Assembly: GCA_003008705.1 (NCBI GenBank) | Contig: PDUO01000022.1 | Span: 148,549 to 212,548 of the forward strand | Length of the DNA stretch: 64,000 nt | Direction: 5' to 3' | Source of the DNA: Pezicula radicicola | Taxonomy: Eukaryota; Ascomycota; Leotiomycetes; Helotiales; Dermateaceae | Shown: positions 24,190 to 35,781 of the stretch, piece by piece | Position numbering within the stretch: position 1 is the first letter of the stretch | How the letters are laid out: each line of letters begins with the position of its first letter | Translations under genes and position numbers: made by a program | The notes under the pieces: generated by a model | Database searches by the model: none | What the model saw: the letters and a program-made list of their open reading frames with translations, nothing else | What the model was told of the DNA's origin: nothing

Positions 24190-25917
24190 CTACGTAAAGT
24201 CATAAACCATCAAGGCTTGAGTTCCACTCCTGGACCCTTTCAAAACTATGACCATTTCATCATCAAATCCAACCCAATTCTTCCTCGTCTCTATTTCTTT
24301 CTCATCATCGTTTAAAGGATCTATAAATTCACTTCCACCAGGTCTAATCATCACACTTCTGTCTAAAAGACCCTTTCCAGTCCTGAGACTCCTCTTCCGA
24401 CTTGACGTAGCTGCTTCTAGCTCCCATACTCGTAACTCGTTGCCGCGCGTGCTGACGCTAACGGCTTTCCCACGGGGAGTTATCTCGGCTGACGAGACCG
24501 AGGAGGTGTGGCCCCAGAGTTTCGTGCCTGGCGATATATGTAAGTGATTTGAGGTGGAGGTGCAAAGGTAGAGAGTTAGAGTGTTATCTGGATGTGTGGC
24601 GAGGATGTAGGGATGCGAATAGCTGAGTGATGTCGGCCGGGTAGAGATTGCTGGCTGAGAAGATGAGGGTGAAGGGTTTGTTGAGGGGGATGGTGGCGTT
24701 GGTGGTAGGGAGAGGATGGAGATGGAGTGAAATCCTTGTGGTTGGGCTGAGGTGAGGCGGGAAAAGGTTATGCTGGAGGTTGCGATGGAGAGGTGGAGTT
24801 CCTGGAGGCCAATTGTATAGCCAGAGAGATACGTTGGAAGACAATAAGCTATGCTTGCTATTAAAGCGTTTGGAGTGGTGCGGATTGAGAGTGAGAGTGG
24901 TGGCCAGGAGGTGTGTGATTTTAGGGAGGCGAGGAGATAGGGTTCATTAATGGTTTCTTGGGGCTGGGAGGGTATTCTAGCCTTTGGTTCTGGCTCTGGT
25001 TCTCGATCCAGTTCTGGTTCGAGCCCTTCTAAATCGCCCTCTGGACCAATTTCAGACTTGACCGAGTCATCCTTTGCCGGGACTGGGGGAGGTCGCTTGC
25101 CGAATGTATAAAGAGACAGTAACTGTACGTCGGTAATTGTGAGGACATACGGATAAGCGAAAGCAACGGCACTCAGCGTCCCATTACTTGACGGTGAGTG
25201 CCTGTAGTTCTGTGCAAATATCCTGTTGGCAACATCCAGTTTCCATAGTCCCCATCCACCATCCATAAATCCTACCGCGATCCCCAAGCTGCCTTGTCGT
25301 GACTCTTGCTCATCAATAGCAAGACATGTTGGGACGTCAACTTCTTCAAAGTCACACTTGGCAACTAGCTCTTTCCCCTTCAAGTCCCATGCTCGTAAAC
25401 CATCTTCTCTGTCTGCAGTAAGGACCACTCCTTCTGCCAACTTGACCAGCATATCTGGCGTTGAAGGGCGATCTGCTACATGTATTTCTTGTACATCACA
25501 AGCACCAATCGACCAATTGTGCCTGAGCTTGTATTGGCCCTTCCAGTAGGTCTTTTTGCCATCCACACGGTTCACCAGCGTGTTCTCGTCCAGCCATTTA
25601 CTCCTGCGCGACGAGAAATGTAGTGCTTCTTCAGGAGAAGCTGTCTTGATCCCCGGAATGCGCAGGGCTCGAGGCAGTACGAAACGATTGTAGTATAGGT
25701 TCTTCCATATTTGCGAATCTCCTGCGAGTGTATAGAATTTCCGAGAAAGGCGCTGGCATTGTAGGAGGTCTTGAATGGGGAGGATGTGGAGGATTCTAAT
25801 GAGGAGTTCGTCGCTGAGGTCGGATAGGTAGTCTAGAGGATGGCGCGTACGAGTCTTCTTCGAAGCGGGCAGGGTTTCGGGGTCCTCTTCCCTTGAACGA
25901 CGACGCTTCGAAGACAT
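24190..25917 (-). CDS. F-box protein with WD40-like C-terminal region
   Basis: A single exon of 1728 nt, 575 aa. A basic start (KRRRSREED and SKKTRTR) is followed by an F-box near 29-75: LSDLSDELLIRILHILPIQD, then LLQCQRLSRKFYTLAGD and IWKNLY. F-box proteins link substrates to Skp1-cullin ubiquitin ligases. The rest contains weak repeats in the style of WD40 blades (LTADREDGLRAWDLKG, VGFMDGGWGLWKLD, and near the end SVSTRGNELRVWELE), pointing to a divergent beta-propeller. A Glu/Pro-rich low-complexity insert lies near 295-315. It is divergent from pex16, with 253 bp between the start codons. The substrate cannot be predicted. Confidence 0.88.
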   Translation of the reverse strand: MSSKRRRSREEDPETLPASKKTRTRHPLDYLSDLSDELLIRILHILPIQDLLQCQRLSRKFYTLAGDSQIWKNLYYNRFVLPRALRIPGIKTASPEEALHFSSRRSKWLDENTLVNRVDGKKTYWKGQYKLRHNWSIGACDVQEIHVADRPSTPDMLVKLAEGVVLTADREDGLRAWDLKGKELVAKCDFEEVDVPTCLAIDEQESRQGSLGIAVGFMDGGWGLWKLDVANRIFAQNYRHSPSSNGTLSAVAFAYPYVLTITDVQLLSLYTFGKRPPPVPAKDDSVKSEIGPEGDLEGLEPELDREPEPEPKARIPSQPQETINEPYLLASLKSHTSWPPLSLSIRTTPNALIASIAYCLPTYLSGYTIGLQELHLSIATSSITFSRLTSAQPQGFHSISILSLPPTPPSPSTNPSPSSSQPAISTRPTSLSYSHPYILATHPDNTLTLYLCTSTSNHLHISPGTKLWGHTSSVSSAEITPRGKAVSVSTRGNELRVWELEAATSSRKRSLRTGKGLLDRSVMIRPGGSEFIDPLNDDEKEIETRKNWVGFDDEMVIVLKGSRSGTQALMVYDFT

Positions 25918-26170
25918 TCTGGCTTACAATGGCGAACGACAGATATTAAATTTACTGTCTGTACGCCATGGCTATCCCGTCCTTGTCCCTGTCGTCGTCG
26001 ATAACTCTTATCGCCTCCTCCACACGTGCCCGCCATCAAGCCGAGGTACGTACAAGTACAACGCATCCAGCCTCTTCATTATTTTGCGACACCTCCCTAC
26101 TCATCATTTTCGACGCATTAACACTCCTCCTCTCTTCAGCATCACGGCATTCCTCATGCTCACGACAAGA

Positions 26171-27262
26171 ATGGACTCCTTCAAGACGGCCACACGCCAA
26201 GTTCCAAATGCGCTCGCGCTCCCGCCAAAATGGCTTCATATGTACAGCGACTTTATTACCAAAAACCAGAGCTCGGTGACGCAGATAGAGTCTGCATTAC
26301 GTTCCTTAACATATATCATCCCTGGCCGTTTTCGAGACGCGGAACTGGCCTCGGAAAGCTTGCATTCAAGCATACAACTCCTTTCTATGTACCATGATAC
26401 AGTCCTTATGCGTGCAATTTCGAAACTTCCAGGCATGCCACGACAGCAGTCTCCGCATAATAGATATACCAAGTTTTGGATTGCACGGTCTAAGTTTTAT
26501 CGGAGGATAGCCACTCTTTTGTCTATGATTCAGTATACGGAGCTTTTATGGGAGATGACTGCAAAGAGGAGGGGTGAAAGGGTGCGATGGAGAGTGGTCG
26601 TGATACTGGAGATAGTGAAGGCCGTTTGCAGACTATGTCTGTTGAGAATAACGAATTCGAGACCGCTTGTTACACCCCCTCTCCCAGAGCGAGAAATGGT
26701 ACCGGAAGATGAACCAGAGGAGGAGGATGAGTTTGCTGAGGTTAGAGAGGAGAGGCCAAGGGAGACAAAGGAATACAAAATGAAGCGAACGGGGTTGAAC
26801 CTACCAACTTTGCCAAATCCAGGCGATATCTCTTCTTATCTTCTCTCCAAGGTTTTGACGGCCGATGATATCAAAGCACCGAGCTCTTTGCTCAACAAAG
26901 TCAATGGATCAGCACAACTAGCCGAATGGCTGCACATACTCCAGCCGGTAGTCTATGCAATAGCAATGTCGAGAAGCAAAGACAAGAAGAATTGGCAGCC
27001 ATGGCTATTAGGCCTAAGCATCGAGTACGCAGCAAGGCAGCTACGGAAAGATGGAGTGAGGACGACGGCACTTGAAAGAGAAGAGTGGAACAAGCGTGGA
27101 TGGGCAATGGGCTGGTGGGCGATGAGAGGAGCATTTTATGAAAACGTGACCAAGGGATTTCTTACATCAACATCCCAAAGACTGCCGTCGTTGGTGTCAG
27201 GTATTCTCGAGGATTACCTGTATTTGTGGGATGGATACTACTTCAGCACTAGCGCTAACTAA
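26171..27262 (+). CDS. pex16: Peroxisomal membrane biogenesis protein Pex16
   Basis: A single exon; from ATG 26171 it gives 363 aa. An upstream in-frame ATG at 26084 would add 29 residues without family character, so I prefer the start at MDSFKTATRQVPNALALPPK. Pex16 is a peroxisomal and ER membrane protein needed to bring membrane proteins to peroxisomes. Family features: LPPKWLHMYSDFITKNQSSV, the YIIPGRF block, the Trp/Arg-rich WEMTAKRRGERVRWRVVVIL helix, RITNSRPLVTPPLP, an acidic linker (PEDEPEEEDEF), and the C-terminal part with WQPWLLGLSIEYAARQLR and GWWAMRGAFYENVT. The length agrees with fungal Pex16. It shares a 253-bp divergent promoter region with the F-box gene. Confidence 0.92.
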   Translation: MDSFKTATRQVPNALALPPKWLHMYSDFITKNQSSVTQIESALRSLTYIIPGRFRDAELASESLHSSIQLLSMYHDTVLMRAISKLPGMPRQQSPHNRYTKFWIARSKFYRRIATLLSMIQYTELLWEMTAKRRGERVRWRVVVILEIVKAVCRLCLLRITNSRPLVTPPLPEREMVPEDEPEEEDEFAEVREERPRETKEYKMKRTGLNLPTLPNPGDISSYLLSKVLTADDIKAPSSLLNKVNGSAQLAEWLHILQPVVYAIAMSRSKDKKNWQPWLLGLSIEYAARQLRKDGVRTTALEREEWNKRGWAMGWWAMRGAFYENVTKGFLTSTSQRLPSLVSGILEDYLYLWDGYYFSTSAN

Positions 27263-29347
27263 AGTAATCGAATTAATTAATGTAACAATATCTCTAGTAG
27301 TTCTTGAGATTCTTAACATGTGCTCGTATGAGTTGAGCACTTCTTGTAGTTTTTTGGTCTAGATTCCAAACTATTATCCTAGCTTGCATAAGGTGAAGAA
27401 GAAAACTGGAAAGCCTAGATAGAGTAACGAAGTCTCGTTGCTAGAAGCTAGGATGATATGTAGGCAGTCTACATGGTTTCCTCACTCAAACCATCTCAAA
27501 AACTCAAAACAGTCTATACACATTTTTTGCAGTATTAATATGCTACTTAACAGAATTCAAAGGCAAAAAGGGCCAAGTAGAACAATAATGTTAGGTTTTC
27601 TGTTACTCCAAGCTAAATTCGTGAGTTGAATGGGCCTGGAATGACCTTATGTCTCTGCAACCTCAATTACTGTAGGTGTATCAGTAACTTGCGCAGGAAC
27701 TGCGAGAATACTTTGAGTAGCCAGGAAATAAGTTTAGGTAGACTCATTTTCTGTCAATACAGTGAGTAGGTGCTTATAGAACATAGCAAATTTGAAAGGC
27801 CACGGTCAGATAGCTGTGATCAACGCATCGTAGCATACTTCCAATATTTATGTTCATTTTTGGTGAGCTGGTGGGAGCGACTTTGCAGCTTTCTGCGTTC
27901 CCCATTTATTGAAATTGACTTGAGTACTAAAAGAATATGGGAACAAGTAGTTGAAATTGGGCATTCTCACACTCACTAGATCAACTACATGAACATTTTT
28001 TTGCTCTCACAGATAATGAGCTATTTTCCAAGGTGATCGATGGGGCACATATGGTATTACCACAATATCAACGCATCTCAAGATTGACGGGCAAAAATAC
28101 AGACCTCGCCTCAACTGACAGTGCTAAAGCTAAAACTCCATAAATGCAACTTGAGTCGAAAGTAATTATCTCCTGGCGGCTTCTATTGCTACAAAAATCG
28201 AACATTACGAGGTTGCTTTCAAGCTTTGGGGTATGACTCAAACTTGGCTGTTAGCTAAGTACTCAAATTTCCTATCAGCTTACCTATAAGAACTAGAAAG
28301 CTTTCCGTAGAATGCAGACACCGCTACGTGACTATATGTAAGAGGATAATACTTACAAAGGGCGATAGTAACTGCCTTAGTTTGAGTATCCAACGTAATC
28401 TGAATCTGAGTAACCTACTTGATTCGAGTAACTCATATAATTCAACTATCCGGCTTTATCACCTTTTGCTTCAACGACAAGGTGTAGCACCTTTTACTAT
28501 CTGAGGACTTGTCGACCAACCCTTACAGTTCGAAGTTATGGTCGTGGTTATATTGTAGCACCCCGCGGGGTAGGTAAATGTAGCAGGGCCTACTAGAGTT
28601 GATATTAAAATTTGGTCTTCTGATCGACTACTCTCTTAGTGTTGTCATTCTGGTACGACTCCTAGCCAACTTAGATTACTCAATCTATCTAGTCAAAGTA
28701 TACTCTTCTCGCCCTTTCAGCATTGGCAATCGAGAGTGAATTAGGCTTCGCTTCGGGTACAGTAGCAAAACGGCGCTAAGGACCAGCTCGCTAAGTTGTC
28801 ATTCTCATAACTCAACTTCCTTGACCTTCAACACTCTCCTCCAAACGCCAACATTCTCCAAGTAATTTTTTTCAAGTTTCTTAGTCACCAAACATCAAAC
28901 CTCTCTCTTCAACAACCAGATCTCTCGCCATCGATTGTTTGATATTAGTCTTCCACAACAGGTAAATGAACTCGATTTCAACTCTCTTCCCCTACCACCC
29001 GACATCACAAGCTCAAGTCATAGACCCCTTCCAATTCTTCTTCCTCACCTGCATCATCTTCTTCCTTCATCTTTTATCTTCGACATCCTCAAGAGATCGA
29101 ACTTCTACAGATCGAACCTCAAGACCACCCCTATCACCATCACAATCTCACCTTCTTCTTCTTCAGGCTTGCTTCTTCTTTCTTCCACCACTTCTTCGCA
29201 CAAGGTCTGCAAAATATCACTTTCAACTTCTCCCGACTGGATTTTTCCCCGTCCTTCTCCTCGCCTAACTATTCCTGTTCCTACTACTCAACACTTTTGA
29301 TCTCAATCCTACATTCACTAACTCTTATGGTTCATAGGTTATGGGAA
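27263..29347. other. AT-rich left flank of the GTPase island, with repeat remnants
   Basis: No intact gene. Starts with AT-rich sequence after pex16. Repeat remnants lie around 28291-28520. The last 400 bp (28930-29340) are C/T-rich like a fungal leader. ORFs at 28935-29300 are Ser/Leu/Pro-rich translations of this pyrimidine tract. TTCATAG at 29331-29337 could be the acceptor of a 5'-leader intron. Confidence 0.5.
28291..28435. repeat. Degenerate dispersed repeat, with motif copy B
   Basis: 28291-28328 resembles 34241-34275 (shared blocks TTCCGT, GGAAT/GAAT, GACACCGC, ACG). 28408-28435 matches 52118-52145 at about 24 of 28 positions and 15529-15556 less well. Together they suggest copies of one decayed transposable element. 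Confidence 0.6.
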
Positions 29348-32300
29348 ATGGAGATATTTAAAGAAGAACCGACGGAGACACCTTCTCCTGGACTCTTCGT
29401 ACGCAACGGAAGTTCCGCGCTGACCACTCCGGAGCCTGGTGCCGACGATGCCACCTGGAAGAAGTGCGATGCCGAGCACATTGCTCATCAAGTAGAGATC
29501 AAGGAACAGTCTGTCAACATAGCTCTGAGAGCTCTGCGAAACTTGGAGGATTCACTAAAGGAGCACTTGTCAAGAGTTAAGGCCAGCCAGAAATGGCTTG
29601 ACAGGATTGGTAAGTCTCAGCTATCCTCTTAGGCTTAAATCTCTGCACAGTCAATTGTTTCAGCTGCTAATATCTGAGACAGCGCTTATCCGTGACGCGA
29701 AGAAGAATTGCGAGGTACGTGTTGGCTTTGTAGGTCAAAATGGAACTGGAAAGTCCACCTTGGTAAATGCTCTGCTTGGTACGTACACTTGCTATGGTTC
29801 AGGACTATTTGCTAACTGAACATAGGCTTTAAGAACCTAGTTCCTGTCAGTTATGACCGTGCTTGCACATCAGCCGTGGTTGAAATTGCATGGAACCCCC
29901 GTAATGACCCTGACGCTCTCTTCTATGCTGAAGTTCAGCGGATTTCCGAGGTCGAATGGAAAGCTGAACTGGAGACACTTTTTCGAGATCTTGAGCAACT
30001 GATCCAACCCGGTGACGATGAAGCTGGAGGTAGTGATATTGACGGGGAACACCGAGTCACAGAAATGATGTCAAAAATCACCTCGGTATATCCCGAGATC
30101 ACGGACAGCGAAGTACTCAAGAAATGGTCAGTTGAGAAGCTCATGAAACATGAAAATGTCAATGGCCTTCTTGGAAAGGACGAAAGAATTACATGTCCAA
30201 GCCTTCAAACATTTCGAACAAAGATAAAACCATTTATTGATAGCAAAGAAGGTCCTGGGGAGAGATTTGCACAATGGCCACTTGTTAGACTGGTTAAGCT
30301 GAAGGTTAAATCGAAAGTGCTGGAAGACGGAATTGTGCTGGTCGATATCCCCGGGACGATGGATAGCAATGCCGCTCGTTCCTCTGTCGCGGATTGGTAC
30401 CAGAAGAACCTTGCACTTACATGCGTCCTTTCACGAGCTGGAAGAGCTCCCAGCGACAAGGGTGCACATGAGCTTCTGACCAGAGCAACGCAGCGCAATT
30501 TATTGATGGATGGACAGTACCACAGTGGTGGTCTTGCGTTCATTGTTACCCAAACAGATGGAATGCTTGACGTGAACGACTACATCGACAGCCATCCTGA
30601 CTTGAAAAAAGCATTAGCTGAGGAGTTTGAAAAGGAGAATAAACTCAAGGACTGGCTTGCAAATCAGAAAGCCGATAAGGTAAAGACCGAAGGGCTTCGG
30701 CTAGAATTTGCAAATATGACAAAGGAACTTTTCAAGCAGTTGAAGACCCATGATCCGAATTATGGAAGAGTTGCTTCTCGGAAGAGAAAGCGTCCTTCTG
30801 GAGCTGGAAAACATGGTAGGTTTAATAGTCCTTCCCAAATGCAGAATTTAATAGGTCCGCTGACAACAATACCTTGCAGCATCTGCCAATGGAGATGCAC
30901 ACACCCAGGATATCCACAACTTGGAAAAACAATACATCAAGGCAGAACAAGAACGAATCAGAGCCGGCAATAAACTTGCTGATATACAAGAAAATATCAA
31001 AAAGATTGAGGAGAGCATTTGGCACGTCGATTGCAGAAAAAGACAAGCCTGCATCAAGAACCGCAATAATCTGTCTAAAGAGATGATCAAGGAAAACCAC
31101 CGCCTTGTGGTTAAGGAGATGCAACTTGAGCAATGGGCAAAGCCTTTGGAGGTGCTGTGTTGTTCGGCAACAATGTTTCTAAACGTCGAAGCCGGCGTTC
31201 TCGACTATCAAGGATTCCCGCGATTGCGCGACACTGGGGTCCCCAAACTCCGGCGATGGTTAGTTGAAACTACATTAGCAAGCAGAGACGAAAATGCAAT
31301 GTTGTTTCTCGCCGATGTTGAGGGTCTGCAACAAAGCATTATGGCCTGGGCAAAGGATACATCAGCAGATCATCGAATGCCAGTAGTGACGAGGACTCTA
31401 CTTGAAGAAGACTTTGAGGTCAAAACTAAAGATTTTCTCGACGTATGTCTATTTATTTTCTTAACCAATGACTATGTTTAAATGTTGGAAGCTAACTATA
31501 TGCTCGTAGCGATGTGGAATTCTTCATGAGCGAACTATCGGGGATTTCGATAAACTTGTTCATGGTGGTATCTATAAGATCCTGCCGCATCAGGAAAATG
31601 CTGCCTCCCGCGACTCACGCAAGACTGTCGAATCCTGGTATGATAGGGTACAATGGTCAACGCACCTAGCAACAAACAAACGTAGAGGGGAATTTAAGAG
31701 CCACAATGGCCGGTCATATGACTGGAATGATGACCTGTCAGTATTGTTTTCTCTTGAGAAACCTTTCTTCTGACAGTTATTAGGACAAATGATTATCTGA
31801 GCAAGAAGCTTGTCACAGCCTGGACACAAACATTCAACATCAACTTGCCAGTTAATAAGGTCGCCTACGAAATAAAAGTCATTAAGTTGCTAGAAGAGTA
31901 TTCTCATGCTATAATCTCTTCGGCTGGAGAGATTTGCCCAGAAATATCTGAGTCTCTTCAGGATATCAAGGAGAGTATTTCTCAGAACGAATCATTATTG
32001 AAGAAGAACTCAGTTCGCATCTTCGATGAGATCAGAGATGTTACCAAAGAAACTCACAGACTTGTGAAGCCACAAATTAGAAGATTTTGGACACAGACCT
32101 ACGAAGAATGTGGTGCTGATCGTGGTAGGTTTTTGTTTTCTATTGTTGACTTCCATAACATCATTAGTTTTCCTGAAAGAAACTAACAACATTCTAGGAG
32201 CTGGACATTATAACAGAAACAAATTGAGGCACCGCGTGCTTATCAATGGTAAGGCCAAGACAATGTTCCGTGGATCCACGAAGGAGATAGAAGGGGCATT

Positions 32301-32643
32301 CAATCGTTTGACAGCTATTCTCCCCCAGCAACTTCAAGAGGGCCCTGAAGAAGTTACTACCTCAGTCCGCGAGCTCTATAACATGATGCTTGACAACCAT
32401 ACCTTAACCGCGGTCCGTATCAGTGAGCGAGCCGAAGTTATTGTCAAAAAGAAACTGAAGATGTCGCTGGCCACACACTTCGATAAGCTTCGTAAAGATT
32501 GGGTTCTTAAGCTTGACATGGAGGAGGAAGAGGTTGAGGAAGAGGTTGACCTGCACGACTTAAATCTCGATGACCTCGTCGTTCACGACGAAGATGAGGA
32601 CGATGAAGATTATGAAGACGGCGATAGCGATGGAGACGATTGA
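29348..32643 (+). CDS. Dynamin-superfamily large GTPase (nuclear GTPase SLIP-GC-like)
   Basis: Seven exons (29348-29609, 29683-29778, 29826-30815, 30880-31442, 31510-31736, 31784-32124, 32198-32643) total 2925 nt, 974 aa, in frame throughout. GTPase motifs: G1 GQNGTGKST (105-113), G3 DIPG near 293, and a TQTD at the G4 place near 361. A coiled-coil stretch follows (LEKQYIKAEQERIRAGNKLA). Then come CCSATMFLN and GFPRLRDTGVPKLRRWL, a pattern shared with the animal nuclear GTPase SLIP-GC and its fungal relatives. The tail is strongly acidic (DEDEDDEDYEDGDSDGDD). In-frame ATGs at 29297 and 29327 are alternatives; I take 29348 because a leader intron may end at 29337. The gene sits alone in an AT-rich, repeat-bearing island. 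Its cellular role in fungi is not known to me. Confidence 0.85.
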
Positions 32644-33925
32644 GAAAAATGACATATTTGGCCAATTCTGAAGGTTAGGAGTGTTGCACTCCCTTTCAGA
32701 TCTTAGGATACGATTTTCAAATGTTTCTCTTTGCTATCTGCATAGGCGAAACTTGTTGTCGGCTCCTCACACTACCTTTCACACGACTCTCTGGATATCC
32801 CAACATTAAAAATTTGCCAAATCGATTCCCAGAAGCTAGTAGAACTGAAAAAATTTCTCTTCGAAGACTTGGAATGGCAGGAGATTTGTTCTTTTTCATA
32901 TCATCTCAATCTCTCTTGTCGTCTGAGGCTTTCTAATCATGTTTACCATGGATGATAGCTCACGACACAGAAATATCAAAAATTCAGCTACGAAAATATT
33001 GAGAGATAGTAGCAGCATCACTGAATTGGAAGGGAGGCATTAATAGATTCTCATTGACTCACTTCCAGTGAAAACATTAGCAATATCATCATAGTTCATT
33101 AAAAAATTCCGCCTCACTACAAGTGACTTGCCTTATTTTCATCCATTTCATTCATGGCTAACAGCAAGAAGAGGGACTATTTTACTGAGCATATTTACTT
33201 AGCTGATCCTGACAGATATTTAAGAACGAGCATCTCTACAACTGATACCAACTGCTATTACAGGCAATTTGGGGAAACGAAACTAGAAGAATGAAAATGA
33301 CAATCTAAAAGACATTTCCTCGATAATGAGAGAAACTCCTATGACAAGAAGCACTCTGAGGCACAGTTTTTACCTAGCATTGAGAAGTTGTTAATACACC
33401 CGGCAATCGTTTAAGAGTGGTTTAAGCTCTATTATACTTCTCATACTTCTTCTACTGATACTTTAAATCCTTAAGATGAGGTGATTAGGATAGTTTTCCT
33501 TGCGGTCCTTTAGTTACAATAAATATCTACATATGATTAAAGGCCTCTCTCTAGTTTCTAGACTCAAGCGAGGGACACAATTGCTTGGATTTTGAAAGGG
33601 ACATGTACTATTAGATGATGCGAATAATGTCCCAAGTACAGCACAGAGTTGGAATATTCACCAGTATATTCAGTGATGTAGTCAAATGATGTACGCGAGC
33701 CTCGGCTTTACACTTAGTTTATCGCTTAATGTGTACAGACCGATCGGCGGTTTCTTCTTACTATACAGTTAAAAGCTCAGTCTCCGTTGATTTTCTTAAT
33801 AACAAGTTTGGATATTTACACTTAAGAGTTGCCTTGTGATGCTAGATCTCAATTGCCATTCTTGCCTATAAAATTATTGGACCTACCGTATGAATCGAGT
33901 TAGCAGAGATCATTTTGATTGGGGC

Positions 33926-33961
33926 AAGTGAGTTCTTCAAGTCAAGTGAGTTCTTCAAGTC
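33926..33961. repeat. 18-bp direct tandem duplication
   Basis: The unit AAGTGAGTTCTTCAAGTC occurs twice head to tail without mismatch, followed by a partial CACTTAAGTC. Confidence 0.9.
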
Positions 33962-34240
33962 ACTTAAGTCCATGTCTTATTTCTGAATAGATAGCTATTT
34001 AAAAATAATCTCTCATAGCCCAATTCGTGAGGTATTCCAAGGAGGCGGTCATATAACTATTCCCAGAGTAACAGGTGTCACTATTCAATAGAACTATCCC
34101 TTACACTGTATACTACCATACTCATGGATTAAGAGGATGTTTATGACAAGATACATATTTCCTTGGGGGCCCAAACCCTGGGTTTGTTGAATTCCTGTAT
34201 TAAATGGCAGAAAACGGTTTAAGAGACACTAATCTATATA

Positions 34241-34275
34241 AATTAGAACCTTCCGTGGAATTCGACACCGCCACG
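34241..34275. repeat. Repeat remnant related to 28291-28328
   Basis: Shares AATTAGAA/AACTAGAA, TTCCGT and GACACCGC.ACG blocks in the same order and spacing with 28291-28328. Confidence 0.6.
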
Positions 34276-34585
34276 CTACTTGGCTTCAGTAACTGACTTA
34301 TATACTTATTAACTTTAAGTGGCCATATTTGAGGGTAGCACCTCTGTTTCTATATTCTATGTAGAGTTAAGAGCTATATACAAGCCTTACTTATAGACTT
34401 ATATTTGGAACAGACAAAGTAAGGGCAGCCATGGGTCTATTCTGGAATATAGTCGTTAAAGAATAATTATGTACCGCATAGTATTAACTACTTTCTTAGC
34501 TTAAAATGCTTTAGTTGGTCNAGGATCTGCTCTTACATGCGACAAATTGGGCTACAATAGCTAACATGATCTCAGTCATTCTATA

Positions 34586-35010
34586 CAGCAGCCCCCCACC
34601 CCCGGCCGGAGTATTCCTTGTCGGTATGTGTTTTATAACGCTTGGCAAAGCTCGACTTATTTAGGTTCTAAAACGTAGCTGCTTTAGAAGCTATCTTAGG
34701 GTAGATAGCCTACGATTATAGGCTACACATCCTATAACTATAGGCTATATGCCCTATAATTATAGTATTTAGAAAATAATATAGGTAGAAAAATTAAGTA
34801 TTATAGAGTATTATTTAAAAATTTATAGTACTATATAGCCTATAGTTATAGGGAATGTAGCCTGTAGCTATAGGTATGTACCTACCTGTAATTATAGGGC
34901 TGACAAGTAGTCTGTACAGACAAAGAGAGTAAGGTCGAAAAAACAGCGATAGATTCGGGTAAGACCCACACCTCTAACAAGGAATACTCCGGCCCGGGGG
35001 GGGGTTACTG
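34586..35010. mobile_element. MITE, copy 2 (inverted relative to copy 1)
   Basis: A 425-bp element with the same ends as copy 1: CAG, C-rich spacer, CCGGCCGG, AG, TATTCCTTGT at the left; mirrored ACAAGGAATA..CCGG and CTG at the right. TA flanks both sides (34584-34585 and 35011-35012). Internal matches to copy 1 appear only after reverse-complementing. The subterminal TCGCTGTTTTTT and the segment with TTTGCCAAGCG next to AAAGCAGCTACGTTTTAGAA show this. The interior is rich in TATAATTATAGG near-palindromes. No coding capacity. Confidence 0.85.
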
Positions 35011-35781
35011 TACACAAGCCCATCAAGTCAGTTACTTAGTATTTAATATTGAAGCATACAGCCTTACACAATATGCTCAAATCTAAGTCCAAATATCAAT
35101 TAATAACCAACTTTTAGCCCTCTAACTCTACCAAGAATACAATAAATTTTGCTACGCTATATTATATTTCTTATGGCTATCTTCTAGCAAGTCATAGAAC
35201 CAGTAACTACTTCGCGTAATAGATTGCACTCTTACTACATCTTAGCTACTGACTTTGACTTTGCTTGGTGTTAAAAGGACTGTGGGTATGTAAGCAAGGA
35301 GATCCCTCAAAATATACTATCTCAGAAGAGAATTAGTTGGTGCTTAACATTCAAGTTCTTTAGTATTAATTCGCGGTACAGTCTACAGCTCCAGTGACTA
35401 TTGTATTACTAATACGGTCAGCATATTGCAATGGCTTTGATGCTTTGAGCTCGTAGAAGTTGTATTTGGGGCCATCGAAACCGGAACGAAAAAGCATGTG
35501 TTGGAAGGGCTATCACTTGGCATGGCTTCAGGTTCGTTACCGTATATTTTCCTTCCTTATTTTGTCAGTGGTTGTCTGTACTTTTGATTTTGATATTTGC
35601 GGCTCGCGTAACTGGAGTAAGTTCAGGTAGAAATTGATGAATCGCATATTCACTCCACTGCCACGAAGTACCACAAGCGTGAATAAATTTTTGGATTGTG
35701 CTATCATAACGTCTTACAAGTCTAAGTCTACGCAGTTCAATTCTTCAAAGACCCAGCAGAAATTTTCATCCATATAAGCGC
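35011..35781. other. AT-rich 3' flank of zuotin gene
   Basis: No gene seen. AT-rich up to about 35400, then more balanced sequence toward the zuotin stop codon. Confidence 0.5.

Larger units (their letters stand above)
32644..34585. other. AT-rich gene-free right flank of the island
   Basis: No intact gene on either strand. Visibly AT-rich with short frames throughout, consistent with decayed transposon DNA. Contains an exact 18-bp tandem duplication at 33926-33961, a repeat remnant at 34241-34275, and an ambiguous base (n) at 34521. Confidence 0.6.

Noticed and set aside
28935..29300. 121-codon ORF upstream of the GTPase
   Set aside because: Translation of a C/T-rich leader; more likely 5' untranslated sequence of the GTPase gene.
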